This document shows positions 1-9,532 of a stretch of 64,000 nucleotides of DNA, piece after piece. The notes beneath the pieces are model-generated. The model made no database searches. It had not been told where the DNA came from and saw only the letters and a program-made list of their open reading frames with translations. The position numbers were made by a program, and so were the translations under genes. Origin of the DNA: Lasiosphaeris hirsuta (Eukaryota; Ascomycota; Sordariomycetes; Sordariales; Lasiosphaeriaceae); NCBI GenBank assembly GCA_030549175.1, contig JAUKUA010000007.1:1116001-1180000 (forward strand). Direction: 5' to 3'. The stretch's first letter is position 1. Every line of letters starts with the position of its first letter.

Positions 1-265
1 AGCTTCGCAATCGAAGCCCAAGCTATTGATCGAGTCCATCGAATGGGCCAAGAGGACGAGGTGAAGGTGTACCGCTTCATTGTGAAGGATAGTGTCGAGG
101 AGAGGATGCTGAAGATCCAGGACAGAAAGAAGTTCATGTAAGTGCTTTCGCCTCACCCCTTTTGGATGCGAGCTAATATTCCCCAGCGCAACCTCACTTG
201 GGATGATGTCGGACGAAGAAAAGAGGCTACAGAGAATCGAAGACATCAAGGATCTTCTTAGCTAA
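1..265 (+). CDS. C-terminal end of a Rad5/HLTF-like SNF2-family DNA-dependent ATPase (5' partial)
   Basis: The frame is open from base 1. Exon 1 runs to 137, a 49-bp intron (GTAAGT...CCCCAG) covers 138-186, and the last exon 187-265 ends in TAA. The first residues contain [11 protein letters not shown], which is helicase motif VI of the SNF2 family (Q-x-x-D-R-x-H-R-x-G-Q). They are followed by [17 protein letters not shown] and, after the intron, [10 protein letters not shown] and a terminal [10 protein letters not shown]. The VEERML...KK and SLGMMS..EK tail is typical of the Rad5/Rad8/HLTF branch, which has template-switch repair roles in the nucleus; the assignment within SNF2 is inferred from that tail. 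RING and HIRAN domains would lie upstream of the window. The base composition is normal, with no RIP-type stops, so this is an intact single-copy gene next to the repeat block. Confidence 0.85.
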
Positions 266-889
266 AGTCCGAGTAGACGCCGATGTATATGACGCCTTGC
301 ATGCATCTTGGTTAACAAAGCTGCTTGATGTAACTAAAGCCGAGATAGGGGTGTAGTAATTTTGTCATAATTATCTCTGCATCCTGCTGGTTCATAAATC
401 CGCATTGCCCGAGCAACCGTTCGCTGCCTTCGGGTGGACAGCCATTGTTCCGGTCTGTGCTATCGAAGTCCGTCGGTCTTCAAATCATTATTAGATGATG
501 AAAGTTCAGGCGAGCTTGGAGGCGGAAACAGTCACTGGCGCCCACTAAATCGGCCGGTTTGGAGCGATTCCTGGCCTTCAGCCAACGGGCTATTCATTTT
601 TTGGAAACTGGCGCAGTCTAGAACCCGTGATAGCCGGTTTCCGCAGCTGTGGGGGGAGAATCTAGCACTGTTTACGACTCAATGGCGACTTGCAAGGCAC
701 ATAAATTGCATCACTTGCCCAGCTTCTCGCCTGAGAAGTCTTGTTCGCTCGTCGTTCGCAACCACCGCACTCGTTTATTCTGTTTCAGTCACTCATATCA
801 TCTGACCCAGATTCAGTTATATGAACTGACAATACATTCGCTCAACACTACCACAGTCACTCGTTTCAATAACCATTACATCAGTCAAC
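266..889. other. Intergenic region
   Basis: This is the 3' flank of the SNF2 gene and the presumed promoter and leader of the secreted-protein gene. A 123-codon frame at 434-805 has no recognisable domain, and other short frames overlap the next gene. A weak TATA-like CATAAATT lies near 699. The bases just before the next start (GTCAACATG) fit a fungal start context. Nothing else is supported. Confidence 0.5.
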
Positions 890-1333
890 ATGAAATCAGT
901 CATTGCCATTCCGCTCGCTGCGCTCCTCGCTTGCACTCTTGCGACCCCAATTAACCTGGCTCCATCCACCCCTGACACCATCGGTGCTTCCGACGTGGAC
1001 AAGCGCGGTAATAAACCGCACCATCACGGCGATATGACCTACTACGAGGTGGGCATGGGTGCCTGCGGACATGATGACAGCGGCAAAGGCAACACCGATT
1101 ACATTGTCGCCGTGTCTGCGGGGCTGATGGGTGACGGGGGCGGTGATCGGAGATCGATGTGCGGACGTCAGGTTGTCATCAAGGGCAGTAACGGCAAGCA
1201 GGTCACAGCTACCGTTCGGGACAAGTGTCCATCTTGCGAGGATGGCGCTCTTGATGTCAGCGAAAAGGTTTTTAAGGACGTTGTCGGCGATCTGGGTGTG
1301 GGTAAGACGGAGGTCTCGTGGTCAATTGTTTGA
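890..1333 (+). CDS. Small secreted double-psi beta-barrel (RlpA/expansin-like) protein with a Kex2-type propeptide site
   Basis: The 147-residue protein starts in a good fungal context (CAACATG). Residues 1-18 form a signal peptide (MKSVIAIPLAALLACTLA), and residues 19-39 a short pro-region ending in the dibasic DKR at 37-39, a Kex2-type site. The mature part, from about residue 47, has the double-psi barrel pattern of the RlpA/barwin/expansin superfamily: DMTYYEVGMGACG, then CGRQVVI, RDKCPSC and GALDVSE. The four mature cysteines are C59, C91, C113 and C116. Asp111 and Asp122 sit where family members keep conserved acidic residues. There is no separate carbohydrate-binding domain. Fungal members are extracellular; some bind cell wall or plant targets, and a lytic activity is often absent. 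A role as wall-acting protein or effector-like secreted protein is inferred only. It lies about 2 kb from the repeat block and shows no RIP damage. Confidence 0.85.
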   Translation: MKSVIAIPLAALLACTLATPINLAPSTPDTIGASDVDKRGNKPHHHGDMTYYEVGMGACGHDDSGKGNTDYIVAVSAGLMGDGGGDRRSMCGRQVVIKGSNGKQVTATVRDKCPSCEDGALDVSEKVFKDVVGDLGVGKTEVSWSIV

Positions 1334-1884
1334 TGAACGTTTGCACGCGCATCCGGCAGCCATCAATTGATCAATTGCAAGTCAGCGCGAGATGATGGCT
1401 TGCGTCACGAATTGGACTTCTTGTGGCGTTTTGAAGATGGCATCTGATTGTAACAATTATTCTCATGTTTAGTATGCAGTCACACATGCAAGGGTGGTCA
1501 AATATGTCGTGGGCTGAACTTGCAGCTACTGCATGTTGCTTGCTTGGCTATCACTGAGCAAATTTATCACCTTAATTACCCTGAACGTTGGACCGAAGTC
1601 GCTGCAGGCTCCCCATGTGGCCATCAGCAAACAGCCGACTGAGGTGCTTGTCTGTCACGCCACCCCACTTCCATCACGCCACTGGACCCGATCGATGATT
1701 GATGCCCCAACCCGGGACGGAAAGGCAGGTACAAACTTTATATAGGTACCTACTTCCTTCCCTTCCAAAACCATTTCATCTTTTGTTCGCCTATTCTTCC
1801 CTCCAAGAATTTAACCCATCACAGCTGGCCAATTTTAAACCTCCACACAATCATCTTTCAACCACATTTGCGTTCACAATAACC
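1334..1884. other. Intergenic region with the promoter and leader of the next gene
   Basis: No credible gene is present; a 70-codon frame at 1533-1745 has no recognisable domain. The right part holds a TATA box near 1739 followed by pyrimidine-rich stretches (CTTCCTTCCCTTCC and CTTCCCTCC) that are common just upstream of fungal transcription starts. Confidence 0.5.
1739..1744 (+). promoter_or_regulatory. Candidate TATA box
   Basis: TATATA within ACTTTATATAGG lies 141 bp upstream of the ATG at 1885. It is followed by CT-rich tracts, the usual layout of a fungal core promoter. Assignment is by position and motif only. Confidence 0.45.
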
Positions 1885-2733
1885 ATGGTACCGCGGGCCA
1901 AGACTTATATTCTCGCTCCCGGCTGGGACCTCCACGAGGGGTCGGTGCAGCTGGGCAGTATCATCACAAACCCGTTGCGCCCTCAGCTCGCCATCTTCAA
2001 GCCGCCCCTCGAGGAGATCGACTCGCGAATCCACGTCTCGGGGAGAGACGAGTTTAACAGCACAGTCGATACCAGCGAAAATAGCACCCCCGGCCTTTTC
2101 TCCACCTTTCTCAGCCTGTTTGGTCTAGGAGATGAGCCCAGCTTCCACTATGACCGCAAACACGTCCTCTCCTATTCATTCCGGAAGCTCCACATGCGCT
2201 GGTTCTCGCCCAGCGATACTCTGAAGCACAAGGCCGTCGTCGAGACTGACCGCGTCGCTCAGTTCTGCCGCGCAGGGAATTACAAAATCCCTGTGTACAT
2301 GGTCACGGGACTCAAGACCATCAGCGGCGCCGGCGTGACAACTACCTCGAGTCGGGGAAATGGATGGCGTGTTCAGCTCAGCGTTGGCGCAAGTTCGACA
2401 GGGAGCACTGAGCAGGCAGAGGCAGAGCTCGAGGAGCCGCAGCCCGTCGTGTTCGCCTTCCAGCTGACGGAGCTGAGGCTCTCGCCAGGCGGGGAGATCG
2501 CGTCCGCCAACTTCTTAGACAAGTCAAACCCCACAGACCCAGGTCAGAGCGCTGCCGCCTTGCAACAGAGACTTGACAAGGAACTGGGTGAAACGGCATT
2601 TGCCATTATGCAAGGCCTCGACGAAGAGGACGGTACCCAATGCGAGATTATCTCGCCAAGTACGGCGTGTGTTGACTTGTTGACTGCAAGCTCTGCCAAG
2701 ATACCATCACGATCACTTGGTAACCGAAGATAG
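1885..2733 (+). CDS. Uncharacterised fungal protein, 282 residues
   Basis: I chose the ATG at 1885 (ACCATGGTACC, strong context). An upstream in-frame ATG at 1699 would place the start before the TATA box and add a low-complexity extension. The protein opens MVPRAKTYILAPGWDL and contains a segment rich in Phe and Leu (LFSTFLSLFGLG, about residues 73-84). A hydrophobic core (PVYMVTGLKT) is followed by a Gly/Ser/Thr-rich stretch, then VVFAFQLTELRL, a compact layout without a signal peptide or convincing membrane helix. The opening YILAP and the xxVYMxTGLK core recall a family of cytosolic fungal proteins of unknown function; this rests on memory of the general pattern and is unverified. The sequence has normal GC content and no RIP stops, so it is probably expressed. 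No intron is needed. Function is unknown. Confidence 0.7.
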   Translation: MVPRAKTYILAPGWDLHEGSVQLGSIITNPLRPQLAIFKPPLEEIDSRIHVSGRDEFNSTVDTSENSTPGLFSTFLSLFGLGDEPSFHYDRKHVLSYSFRKLHMRWFSPSDTLKHKAVVETDRVAQFCRAGNYKIPVYMVTGLKTISGAGVTTTSSRGNGWRVQLSVGASSTGSTEQAEAELEEPQPVVFAFQLTELRLSPGGEIASANFLDKSNPTDPGQSAAALQQRLDKELGETAFAIMQGLDEEDGTQCEIISPSTACVDLLTASSAKIPSRSLGNRR

Positions 2734-2981
2734 ATGCTTGCTCACACACACAATTCCAAACACGAAAACGGGATTCTTCATTCGAAGAAGCAGGTCCAGT
2801 CTCCGCTCTCCAGCATGAAACGGGATGCAGACAGCGCGGAAAGTAGGTAGACTAGGAGGGTAGTTTGGCGGCATCAGACTTAGAGAGCGTGTCCTCGCAT
2901 GGCATAAGTTGTGTTTCCTACAACTGTGCCCATTTACATGTAAATTATACACTTAACAACTTAAACAATGTTGTGCCTCTG

Positions 2982-3292
2982 TGTGACACAGGCCAGCCAT
3001 CGTAGGTCTGGGGTGTGGCAATCACAAGGTGTGTCACCTTCGATGAGCCGAACTGCAGAGCTATGATCACACACTTCAACCGTACCGCGGACTACCTCGG
3101 TAGTAGTGTTGGTTTGATGCAGAGCTTTCACACAAAGGTGAGGGAGATGATCTTCGCAACCTAAAGTGGTAGATGGCAAGGGAGGTAGCTTGATGCATGG
3201 AGATGAGACGATGTTATAGAGGGTAACAGACGATACTTCGTAGTTGCAAGTTAGGAGGAAACAGAAGGGTTTATAAGGTTGTATTACCCCTT
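2982..3292 (-). repeat. Truncated family-L LTR fragment
   Basis: The fragment starts TGTGACACAGGCCAGCC like the intact solo LTR at 3555. It keeps blocks of that LTR (CTGCAGAGCT, GCAGAGCTTTCACAC, GAAACAGAAGGGTTTA) with internal losses, and stops matching after TTGTATTACCCC. This is the left limit of the repeat block. The following 3293-3551 shows no gene and no clear repeat. Confidence 0.7.
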
Positions 3293-3554
3293 AGGCTCAG
3301 ATCGGCTCTACGACCAGTGGTCCTTAGGACTTTGAAAGAGTGACTTCAGCTAGGTAGGTCAGTTGCGTTGTACTGTTGGCCTGTGCAGAGTTTGGTTTTA
3401 AGGGTTAGGGTTATGTGTATGGGTGAATGTGCGCTGTATTTACTGTGGGATTAAGTGGTGTGGTGCGCTGCGGCCCCCTGTAATTATAGTGGGCTTTACG
3501 CTCCAGGACTGGCGATCGTGTCAAAATCACTCCTTTCTGACGGTCTTTAGGTGT

Positions 3555-4884
3555 TGTGACACAGGCCAGCCCACGAAGGTCTGGGGTGTGACAACCACAA
3601 GGTGAGATACCAAATGGAGAATCAGACTGCAGAGCTTTAACCTTTTCCTAACTCTCTACTCAACCGTTCAGCGAACCACCCCGACAATTGCTGTTGGTCT
3701 AGTTCAGAGCTTTCACACGACGAACTCAGGGACTTGATCTTCGCAAGGCTAATAAGCACAAGGTCCGATTCAGAGGTTTAGAACAGAACGGTGAGGGAGT
3801 TAACTGTCGCAATGCAAAGTGGTGGAGAGCCAGGGAGAAGGAGGTTCAGGGAGATGGAATGATCCAACAGGAGATAAGACACAATGCTTCGCAGTTGCAA
3901 GTCAGGAGAAACAGAAGGGTTCACAAGGTTGTATTACCCCTCAGCTTCACTGAAGTTCAGCTAATAATCTTTCTAGGTTTGTCCAAAGAGAACTGGGGAG
4001 CTTCTTCCTCTCGAGGATCCGTCGCAGCGCACCTGTCCTACTTATGGGAGGCTATGTACAAGATACAAGGATACCAAAATACCTGAAGGATCTTCCTAGC
4101 CGCCCGTCGGTCCCGAATCTCCTTTCTAGCCGCCCGTCTCTCGCGCCCTACAAATCAGCGGTTACAAGCCAAGTGAAGCCGGCCCATCACGCGTCGGTCC
4201 ACGGCCGGTATCAGTACTTATCCATACAGCTCTAGCGGCATGGTGTCCATTGCTGCAGGTGTTCCTTCACGTCCTCGGTACTTACGTTGGCCACGGCGCT
4301 GTTAGGTTGATCCCCTGGTCGGCTGTCACAGCAACGGTTCCCTTCGTGACTCACACGCGGGGGTCGCGACCACCTGTCACCACTGAAGCTAGACTCCGGA
4401 GAACGTCGGGTTCCAGGTCTTCCAAAGGAGTGCCAGCGATAGCGGGGAGGTCCATGATTCGAAAGACCAGCTACAGGGTCAGGGCTGTCTGTACAGGCCC
4501 TGACCACGATGCTGAGGTTAAATGGCTTGTCCATGACAAATCTGAAGTCTGATGACGTTGCCTAGCGCGGGCGAGGATCCGTTGTACGGCTGCTCTGGCT
4601 TGTGAGTGGTTCTGGGCATTCCGTTGCAACCCGTGGGTGCTGTAGGAGAATCCGCTGACCTGCGTGTCGGCTGAATAGGCCATAAGCCACGCGTGGGATC
4701 GTGTCCCGAGGTTGAGCCACGTTGTGGCCATCCTCTGTGATGGTTCCCTTATCCACGTGATCTATGATGGATGTTCGTGGGTCAATGGGTATGTGCTTCT
4801 TGTGTGTGGTTCGTGCCGCTGGTGTATGGCCCGGTCAAGGAGGTCAGTGACCCTGTTGACCTAGGTGAGCCTACCAGTGTGACA
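3555..4884 (-). repeat. Solo LTR of family L with GGTGT target duplication
   Basis: This 1330-bp LTR is nearly free of RIP. It runs from TGTGACACAGG to CCAGTGTGACA and is flanked by GGTGT at 3550-3554 and 4885-4889, a perfect 5-bp duplication. No internal retroelement sequence lies beside it, so it is a solo LTR left by LTR-LTR recombination. Element sense is minus, judged from the full-length copy at 25125-33837. It was inserted three bases inside the end of an older L LTR in opposite orientation: TGT at 3552-3554 continues as CACACTGG from 4890. Several 100-codon frames are open inside it on both strands (for example 4250-4552). Confidence 0.92.
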
Positions 4885-4886
4885 GG

Positions 4887-5967
4887 TGTCACACTGGTGG
4901 ACTCACCTAAGGCCAACAGGGCGGATCGCTCCCTTAATCTGGGTCCACCATGATGGCCACAACGGTGGCTACATCGTGGCTCAACCTGTGGGACACGCAC
5001 ACATACCACAACCCGGGCGTGACTAGGACCCCCTGGCCCGTACGTAGGTCGATGGGTCCTCGGCCCAGGCCGGGATCCCAGACACTACTCACAAGTCGAG
5101 TCAGCCTACCATAAGGGCCTAGCTCGTAGGCTGTAGCATTACTAGACCTCAGGTTTGAAACGAGCAGTCACATAACCGTAGTATCGTAGTCGGAAGCTAC
5201 ATTAGCCAGCCAAGAGACCCACATAAGGTTTCAGCGGACTTTCAAGGACAGGCCTCCTAAGTTATCGCTATGGTCCCAATGGACAACCTGAACCCCGACA
5301 TTCTCTGGAGTCTAGCCTCAGTAGTAACAGGTAGCTGTAACCAAGCCCAAGGAGTCATGAAGGGAACCGTCGTCATTCAACGTAAGTACCAAGGACGTAA
5401 AGGAACCTCCGTGGTCGTAGTTATCACACCATCGAAGTTAAGTACTAATACCGTCCGTAGACTACTGAAGGAAAGGTCAGTAATACTTGGTAGAGACATT
5501 GATTAGTAGGACGTAAGAGGCGAGCGGTTAAGGCCCCGGGCCGGCGTAAAAAAGAACCTTCATATATTTCAGTATCCTTACATACTTTACATAGCCTCCA
5601 TAAAAGAGACGAGGGCCCTACGACGGATCCTCGAGAGGAAGAAGCTCCCCAGTTCTTTTTAGAAACAGCCTAGAAAGATTATTAACTGAACTTTAGTAAA
5701 GCTGAAGGATAATACAACCTTATGAACCCTTCTGTTTCTCATTAACTTATAACTATGAAGTATCGTCTACCATCTTCCTTATGATCGTTCTATCTCTCTA
5801 CATCTACCTTCTCCCTCATAACTATTAAGACTTTAGGTTACGAAGATCATCTCCTTCACTTTGTGTGAAAGCTCTGAGTTAAACTAATACCATTGCCGGC
5901 CTAGAGTGGACGGTTAAGTTGATCTAGATCATAGCTCTATAGTTCGGTCATTCTAAAGGTAACATAC
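4887..5967 (+). repeat. Older inverted family-L LTR, 3' truncated
   Basis: In element sense (plus) it begins TGTCACACTGGTGGACTCACC. It continues through the reverse complement of the L LTR, for example CACCATCGAAGTTAAG and GAAGAAGCTCCCC near 5640. It ends about 60 bp before the LTR terminus, where a family-S LTR begins at 5968. RIP damage is moderate on the left and heavy on the right. Its first bases were separated by the solo LTR at 3555-4884. Confidence 0.85.
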
Positions 5968-6808
5968 TGTTACGTGGAAAAATGTAGATAGCCCAAATAA
6001 GTTAGCCCGTTGTACGTAGTCCCTGCGCTCAATTGAGCACAGGGGGTGCGCTGCTATATAATGGTAACGCGCCCTCTAGACTAACTGCCAACGGGCCATC
6101 CTTTACAATTATTTACACTACCATTATAATATGTCATGTCAGTGTTCATGTGAAGGACCACCAATATAACGCTCACCAAAGCGGTCCTTTTGACCGTAGC
6201 AAGTGGTGCCCCCACCATTGAATCGAATAGACCTCATTAGTCAATTTGGCGCCTCCGGGACTAACACCAGCTTGTACCACGTTATAATAAAGACAATGAC
6301 AACGTTAATGTCAACAGTACGAAGGCTCTTAACTGAGTCAGCGACCTACTATTAAGACAATAACGACAACGTACACGTTAACGGCACGAAGGCTCTTAAC
6401 TGAGTCGGCGACCTACTGTTAAAACAACAAGACAAGCGGATATACATTGTTAAGCTCTACGAAGCCTAACAGGTGTTCGACTACACCTCTAAGAATCCGA
6501 GAGTTAAGTGGTAGACCAACGTAAAGCCGGAGCGTAAGTAAGTACTCGTGGCGTTAGTAAGCCTAATTTTTCTTACTAACAGAACATTTACCTACTTAAG
6601 AAGCCCCTTTTAGAACAGCTATCTAAACGCCTAGAACGTTGACAATCACATTCCAAAAGAGTGCTTCAAAACTTTAGCCGACAACTACCTTTAAGGAGTA
6701 TAGGAAGGTCTCTACCTAGTACCAGAGTATTTGAGAACGGCGGAAACGTTAGAACCAAGGGATATCTAACAGACCCTGATAACGCTACCGCCTACGGACC
6801 TAATACTT
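5968..6808 (+). mobile_element. 5' end of a family-S retrotransposon (LTR plus leader)
   Basis: The complete 234-bp LTR 5968-6201 runs TGTTACGTGG...GACCGTAGCA. It is followed after two bases by TGGTGCCCCCACC (6204-6216), a candidate tRNA primer-binding site. The leader contains two copies of a 67-bp repeat; ACGAAGGCTCTTAACT starts at 6319 and 6386. The sequence is collinear with 13495-14335 until it is cut at 6809 by a family-L LTR. Confidence 0.85.
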
Positions 6809-7672
6809 TGTCACACTGGTAGGCTCACCTAGGTCAACAAGGGTCACTGACCTCCTTGACCGAGCTACACCACCGGCACACACCACACACCTACACATCA
6901 CCCATTGACCCACAGATATTGAGACTCTCATTCAACGTGGAGAAGGGAACTATCACAGAGAGATAGCCACAATGTGGTTCAACCTCAGGATATACTCCCA
7001 AGTGTAGTCAGTGGCTTATTCGGCCCGTGCACAAGTCAACGGATCCTCAGGTACACCCACGGGTCGCGACGGGATACCTAGAACCACTCAGAAGCCAGAG
7101 TAGCCGTACAACGGATCTCGCCCGCGCTAGGCAACGTCATTAGACTTCAGATTTGTCATGGACGAGCCACTCAACCTCAGCATCGTGATCAGGGCCTACA
7201 TAGTTAGCCAAGGTCCTACAGTTGGTCTTTCGAATCATGGACCTCCCCGCTATCGCTGGCATTCCTTTGGAAGACCTGGAACCCGACGTTCTCCGAAGTC
7301 TAGCTTCAGTAGTGACAGGTGGCCGCGACCCCCGTGTATAAGTCATGAAGGAAACCGTTACTATGACAGCCGACATGGGATCGACCTAACAGCGCTATGG
7401 CCAACGTAAGTACCAAGGACGTAAAGGAATATCTACAGTGATAGATACCATGTCCCTTGAGCTGTATGAATAAGTACTAATACCGGCCGTGGACCGACGT
7501 AAGTAGGGCCGGCTTCACTTGGCTTGTAGCCACGGATTGTAGAGCGTGAGAGACGGGCGGCTAGAAAGGAGATTCGGAACCGACGGGCGGTGAGGAAGAT
7601 CCTTTAGGTATTTTAGTATCCTTATATCTTATACATAGCCTTCCATAAGTAGGATCGGTACGTTGCGATGGA
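6809..7672 (+). repeat. Truncated family-L LTR
   Basis: It starts TGTCACACTGGTAGGCTCACC in element sense and runs about 860 bp into the LTR, as far as CGGTACGTTGCGATGGA. There a second L LTR in the same orientation begins at 7673. The left neighbour is the family-S leader, so this LTR inserted into an S copy. Confidence 0.85.
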
Positions 7673-9041
7673 TGTTACACTGGTAGGCTCACCAAGGTCA
7701 ACAGGGTCACTGACCTCCTTGACCGAGCCACACCACCGGCACACACCACACACCTACACAACATCATGGGCCCACAACAACGGGTTCAGCGAACCCGTCA
7801 GTGTGAAGCCAGAAACTAAACCAGTTGGTTTAACTTTTACTAAGAAGATTGCCACAACGTGGCTTAACCTCGGGACACACCCCATCGTATGTTCAGTGGC
7901 TCATTCGGCCCACACACAGGTCAACGGATCCTCAGGCACGACCACGGATCGCGACGGGACACCTCGAACCATCCACAAGCCAGAGCAGCCACACAGTAGA
8001 CCTCACCCACGCTAGGTAACGTCACCAGACTTCAGATTTGTCATGGACGAGCCACTCAACCTCAGCATTGTAATCAGGGCCTACATAGTCAGCCAAGGTC
8101 CTACAGTTAGTCTTTCAAATCATGGACCTCCCCGCTATCGCTGGCATTCCCTTGGAAGACCTGAAACCCGACGTTCTCCGGAGTCTAACTTCAGTGGTGA
8201 TAGGTAATCGCGACCCCCGCGTGTGAGTCACGAAAGGAACCGTTGCTGTAACAAATACTAGCCTTGGGGCTTAGCAACTTGTAGCCAACGTAAGTACCGA
8301 GGTTACGAAGGAACCTCCACAGCAATGATCACTATAACTACTTAAGCCGTAGGAGTAAGTACTAATACTAACCGAGGGCCGACGTGTAATAGACCGACCT
8401 TACCTAGCTTATAGCTATTAATTTGTAAGGCGTAAGAGATAGGTAGCTAGAAGGGAGATTCGGGACCGACAGACGGTTAAGAAGATTCTTTAGGTATCTT
8501 AGTATTCTTATATCTTATACATAGCTTTCTATAAGTAGGACTGGTACCTTACGACGGATCCTTGAGAAGAAGAAGCTCCCCAGTTCTCTTTGGACAAACT
8601 TAGAAAGATTATCAACTGAACTTCAGTGAAGCTAAGGGGTAATATAACTTATGAACCCTTTTGTTTCTCTTAACTTATAACTACGAAGTATCGTACGTTA
8701 TCTCCCATCGTATTGTTCTATCTCTCTAAACCTTCCTCTTCCCATGGTATATACTACCACTTTGGGCTATGACAATTAACTCCCTTAACCACTATACCAA
8801 AGCTCTAAATCTAACCTTGTACTAAGTCACTTGATCATTAAGTCATACATAGCCTTGTAAGGATTATCTCCCTAAGTCAACAGGCTTAAAAGCTTTAAAT
8901 CGGACTAACACTACTACCGAGGTAGTTAGCTGCTCGGTTAAAGTTATAATCTAGGTTATAGCTCTACTGTTCGATTCCTCACCTGATATCTTACCGTATG
9001 ATTGTTACATCTTAAACCTTTAGTAGCTAACCTATATCATA
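7673..9041 (+). repeat. 5' LTR of the plus-strand family-L element
   Basis: It is the reverse complement of the solo LTR at 3555, beginning TGTTACACTGG and ending ...CTATATCATA, a RIP-altered CTGTGTCACA. It contains AGAAAGATTATC at 8602-8613, the exact complement of the first bases after the LTR. Confidence 0.85.
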
Positions 9042-9053
9042 GATAATCTTTCT
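9042..9053 (+). other. Self-priming primer-binding site of family L
   Basis: The internal region begins GATAATCTTTCT directly after the LTR. This lacks the TGG expected of a tRNA primer site, and is the perfect 12-base complement of AGAAAGATTATC at 8602-8613 in the same LTR. In Tf1/sushi-group chromoviruses the 5' end of the RNA folds back on such a site and primes reverse transcription. The same pair occurs in the copy at 25125-33837. Confidence 0.75.
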
Positions 9054-9532
9054 TCTCGTTTATTAACTTGAAATCTTTTAGACCGTCTCCTATTACTATT
9101 TATAATAGCCAACGAACCTTCATACTTAGCTATTGTACGGAAAAAGGTAATCGAGCCTACCTTTAATACTAATCTCATGATTTAAGAACCTCCTAAAATA
9201 AGTATAATAGCTATTAAGAAATTTCTAATGATCCTCTCAAGCTCCCAATCCATCACAAAACCTCTGTAATAGTTTGTCAATCTCTATTAACAGGTAGCCT
9301 AGGCCTACCAAGAGCTTTACCTTTTTATAACTAGTACGGTACCTAATAAGGAAAGACTTAACGCCCATACTTCGATATTCTCAGCTCTACTTACAAACTA
9401 TAATTCTATGGTTTAATATGTTAAGAAGAATTAGTACGTCCTAGAAGTAACTAGATAGAACTCGAAGCCTCTTACGTGTTCTTTAATATCGAGGTTAACG
9501 AAAAACTCTTCTATTTTGCCACTGTGACACAG

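Noticed and set aside
434..805. 123-codon plus-strand frame
   Set aside because: No domain, poor coding character, and it lies in the leader of the secreted-protein gene.
3399..3412. Telomere-like AAGGGTTAGGGTTA
   Set aside because: Only about two TTAGGG units within otherwise ordinary sequence; too short to call an interstitial telomere or a chromosome end.
4250..4552. 100-codon frame as a host gene
   Set aside because: Lies entirely in an LTR and recurs in every L LTR; treated as LTR sequence and listed only as a question.
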